This document shows positions 15,017 to 16,709 of a stretch of DNA of 16,709 nt, piece by piece. The translations under genes and the position numbers were made by a program. Source of the DNA: Thermofilum sp. (GTDB lineage Archaea > Thermoproteota > Thermoprotei > Thermofilales > Thermofilaceae); contig JAJHRM010000026.1 in the NCBI GenBank assembly GCA_020832965.1, positions 1 through 16,709 on the forward strand, in the 5' to 3' direction. Every line of letters begins with the position of its first letter. Position 1 is the stretch's first letter. Under the pieces are notes generated by a model, which was not told the origin of the DNA, did not search any database, and was given only the letters and a program-made list of their open reading frames with translations.

Positions 15017-16562
15017 CGCCGGGGGCGAGGAACTCGTCGAGCGTGGCTTGCTTGGAGCGCGCCAGCAGGTGCGCGAGCCTGTCCAGCTCGCCCATGGTGT
15101 TCCTGCCGACGACCATGGTCCGGTCCCCGTAGCCGGCTCTGTAAGCCGCGCAGAAGAAGGCCGTGACGTAGTTCTTAGCCGTCCCGAAGTACACCAACCA
15201 GTCCCAAGGCCCCCTCTCGCTGAGCTTCGCGCTCACGCGCTCCACTAGCGCGTCGAACGCGCTCCCGCTGTCTATCGTCGCCTCGTACGGTTCGATGACC
15301 TCGTCCTCGTACACGAGCCCGTACTTGGCCGAGATCACGCCGAACGTCGCCCCGTACCGTTTCGCTATCTCGTACACCCTCCTGATCCTCGCTGAAACGT
15401 AGAGGCGCTGGGGCGGAGCGGGAGTTCCGCGCTTCTTCGCGGCGCAGTGGGTGACGACGAGGATCCTGCCGTCCAGCTGGGGGTCGGTTGAGCTGAATCC
15501 CCTTTCCCTCGCGGCGCTGAACCACTCGTAGAAGGCGTAGATGTTGTGGAAGCCCCTGCTCATGTTCCTCTGGTTGCCGTAGTAGCGCCTCGCCCACCCG
15601 ACCCCCTCCTCGTCCACGCCCACGGACCTGCACACCGGGCAGTCGCAGGGCGGGAGTGGGGGATCCCTATGGTAGCCGAGCCTCGGGTCGAAGAGCTTCA
15701 CCGTGAAGTTGAGCAGCTGCCCCGTGCTCCTGTTGTGGTAGTACCACGCGCCGCGGATCCACGCCGCTCGAAGCCACGTCGCCGAGTCGAAGCTCGTGAC
15801 CCCCAGCTCCACCATCAGCGGGATAAGCGACGGCCTGCTGACACCGAGCACGTGCACCGCTACCCGCTCGCCGGATCTCTTCACAACCTCCATCACCGCC
15901 TTGATCTCTCTCGCTGCCTCGCTGGTGCTCGCGAGGGCTAAGCCCCCCACAGCGATCCTCCTGTAACCTATCTTGATCAGCTCGCGCGTGCACTCCGCGT
16001 AGGTTTCAGGGCTCCACCCCTGCACCACCCCGTAGATCTCGACCCCCTTGTACGCGGAGTCCCCGTCCAACAGCCGCGCCGCCATCTCCGCCATCTCCAG
16101 CGATATCGCGAACCTCTCCCGCGCTTCCTCCAGCGTGATCTCGCGCACCCGCTTCGCCCCGTCTTCCCTGACGACGATCTTCATCGGCCGGCTTATGTGG
16201 TCCGGGTGCATCCCTGCGTCGAACCCCAGCCTGCGGTAGTACTCGAAGAGCGCGAGCGGGGTCACGGGGGGTCTATCGAGGTGCTTCCACGTGAAGGCGC
16301 CCGAGTCGGACATCACTTTGACGCCCTCCGGAATCCTGAAGTATTTCTTGACCCCGCCGGCGGCGGCGATCTCGCGCTCCAGCTTGCTGTCGACGTACGC
16401 CCTCGACAGCATGAGACCGTCGAAGGCCCTCGCGATCTCCCAAAGGTACGTCTGCCTCCCGCCGACCAGCACGTAGTCCCTCGGGGTGAAGGCGTAGAAG
16501 AAGAGCGGAGCCCTAGTCGTCCTCCCTGTAGATGAATATGCCTCGCTTGTTGAAGAGCACAT
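14985..16562 (-). CDS. dpdA: DpdA-like TGT-family DNA base-exchange enzyme fused to a DUF6884-like domain
   Basis: Residues 20-345 look like a tRNA-guanine transglycosylase barrel. D86 in MSDSGAFTW is the likely base-recognition or acid/base Asp, VVQGWSPETY (179-188) and AVGGLAL (204-210) line the substrate pocket, and D259 in SFDSATW is the likely nucleophile. A zinc site C306-x-C308-x2-C311-x27-H339 follows. DSGAF and FDSATW, rather than the tRNA-type DSGGFQ and FDCVxPTR, point to the DpdA branch, which exchanges guanine for preQ0 in DNA. No PUA domain, usual in archaeal tRNA TGT, is present. Residues about 365-470 (ILVVTHCAAKKRG, VISAKYGLVYEDE) resemble DUF6884. The only start that keeps the first strand is ATG 16562, overlapping the AbrB-like gene by 50 bp; a GTG at codon 31 is possible but would remove FFYAFTP. 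It converges on the operon. Confidence 0.8.
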   Translation of the reverse strand: MCSSTSEAYSSTGRTTRAPLFFYAFTPRDYVLVGGRQTYLWEIARAFDGLMLSRAYVDSKLEREIAAAGGVKKYFRIPEGVKVMSDSGAFTWKHLDRPPVTPLALFEYYRRLGFDAGMHPDHISRPMKIVVREDGAKRVREITLEEARERFAISLEMAEMAARLLDGDSAYKGVEIYGVVQGWSPETYAECTRELIKIGYRRIAVGGLALASTSEAAREIKAVMEVVKRSGERVAVHVLGVSRPSLIPLMVELGVTSFDSATWLRAAWIRGAWYYHNRSTGQLLNFTVKLFDPRLGYHRDPPLPPCDCPVCRSVGVDEEGVGWARRYYGNQRNMSRGFHNIYAFYEWFSAARERGFSSTDPQLDGRILVVTHCAAKKRGTPAPPQRLYVSARIRRVYEIAKRYGATFGVISAKYGLVYEDEVIEPYEATIDSGSAFDALVERVSAKLSERGPWDWLVYFGTAKNYVTAFFCAAYRAGYGDRTMVVGRNTMGELDRLAHLLARSKQATLDEFLAPGAKPPARAATP

Positions 16563-16698
16563 ATTCCTCCACCCTGAGCCTGTCGCCTGGGTTCCACTTC
16601 AGCGCGGACTCGACGAGCGCTTTTGGGATCGTGATCACGTAGCTGTAGGACGCCCCCGACTTGTGCTTCCGCAGCTTCACGGTCTTGGGCTTGCTCAA
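16513..16698 (-). CDS. AbrB/SpoVT-like swapped-hairpin DNA-binding protein
   Basis: This 61-aa protein shows the AbrB/MazE-type pattern: a basic first strand (TVKLRKHKSG), then YVITIPKALVESALKWNPGD (about 20-39), then RLRVEEYVLF. Such proteins are dimeric DNA-binding regulators or antitoxins. The given start is TTG at 16698. The frame stays open to the window edge 11 bp further on, so a longer N-terminus starting outside is possible. It overlaps the DpdA-like gene by 50 bp in the same direction and would be the first gene of that transcript. No toxin partner is visible in the window. Regulation of the modification gene is a reasonable inference, but the link rests only on position. Confidence 0.75.
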   Translation of the reverse strand: MSKPKTVKLRKHKSGASYSYVITIPKALVESALKWNPGDRLRVEEYVLFNKRGIFIYREDD

Positions 16699-16709
16699 AG
16701 CCGCAGCAC

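Overview
The window looks like a chromosomal defence island from a hyperthermophilic crenarchaeote (Thermoproteota; Thermoproteales-like is my inference). Supporting signs are a CRISPR repeat ending in ATTGAAAG, TATA-like boxes 25-31 bp ahead of start codons with no leader between (leaderless transcripts), GTG and TTG starts, high GC, and a QueF-like protein of the small crenarchaeal type. No rRNA, tRNA, insertion sequence or cas gene was seen.

Layout. Positions 1-1296 hold the leader-distal part of a CRISPR array (20 repeats of 25 nt, 19 spacers, no cas genes, leader beyond the left edge). A short GC-rich trailer follows, then a minus-strand ORF (1503-2155) that needs two compensating frameshifts to read as one protein. 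Next is a minus-strand HExxH zinc-protease-like gene (2156-3073). It is divergent from an unrecognised 311-aa gene (3281-4216), which is followed by a QueF-like gene (4267-4641).

A strong TATA box at 4646 introduces a tight five-gene plus-strand operon (4677-15016). It encodes a large P-loop ATPase with a long helical tail, a coiled-coil protein with a winged-helix-like C-terminus, a superfamily 2 helicase, a DUF1998-type protein with a four-cysteine cluster, and a phospholipase-D-family protein. Converging on it from the right is a minus-strand pair: an AbrB-like small protein and a DpdA-like (TGT-family) base-exchange enzyme fused to a DUF6884-like domain.

How the genes may work together (inference). 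A DpdA-like transglycosylase, a QueF-like enzyme, and an ATPase/helicase/DUF1998/PLD module resemble the pieces of bacterial Dpd islands, which put 7-deazaguanines into DNA and restrict unmodified DNA. The helicase-DUF1998-PLD trio also resembles the DISARM core (drmA-drmB-drmC). The simplest model is an archaeal system in which the DpdA-like enzyme inserts preQ0 into DNA, the QueF-like enzyme converts it (perhaps to archaeosine, dG+), and the operon attacks DNA lacking the mark. The protease, the 311-aa protein and the frameshifted ORF may be accessory or unrelated. The assignments rest on motifs read by eye and were not checked against databases.
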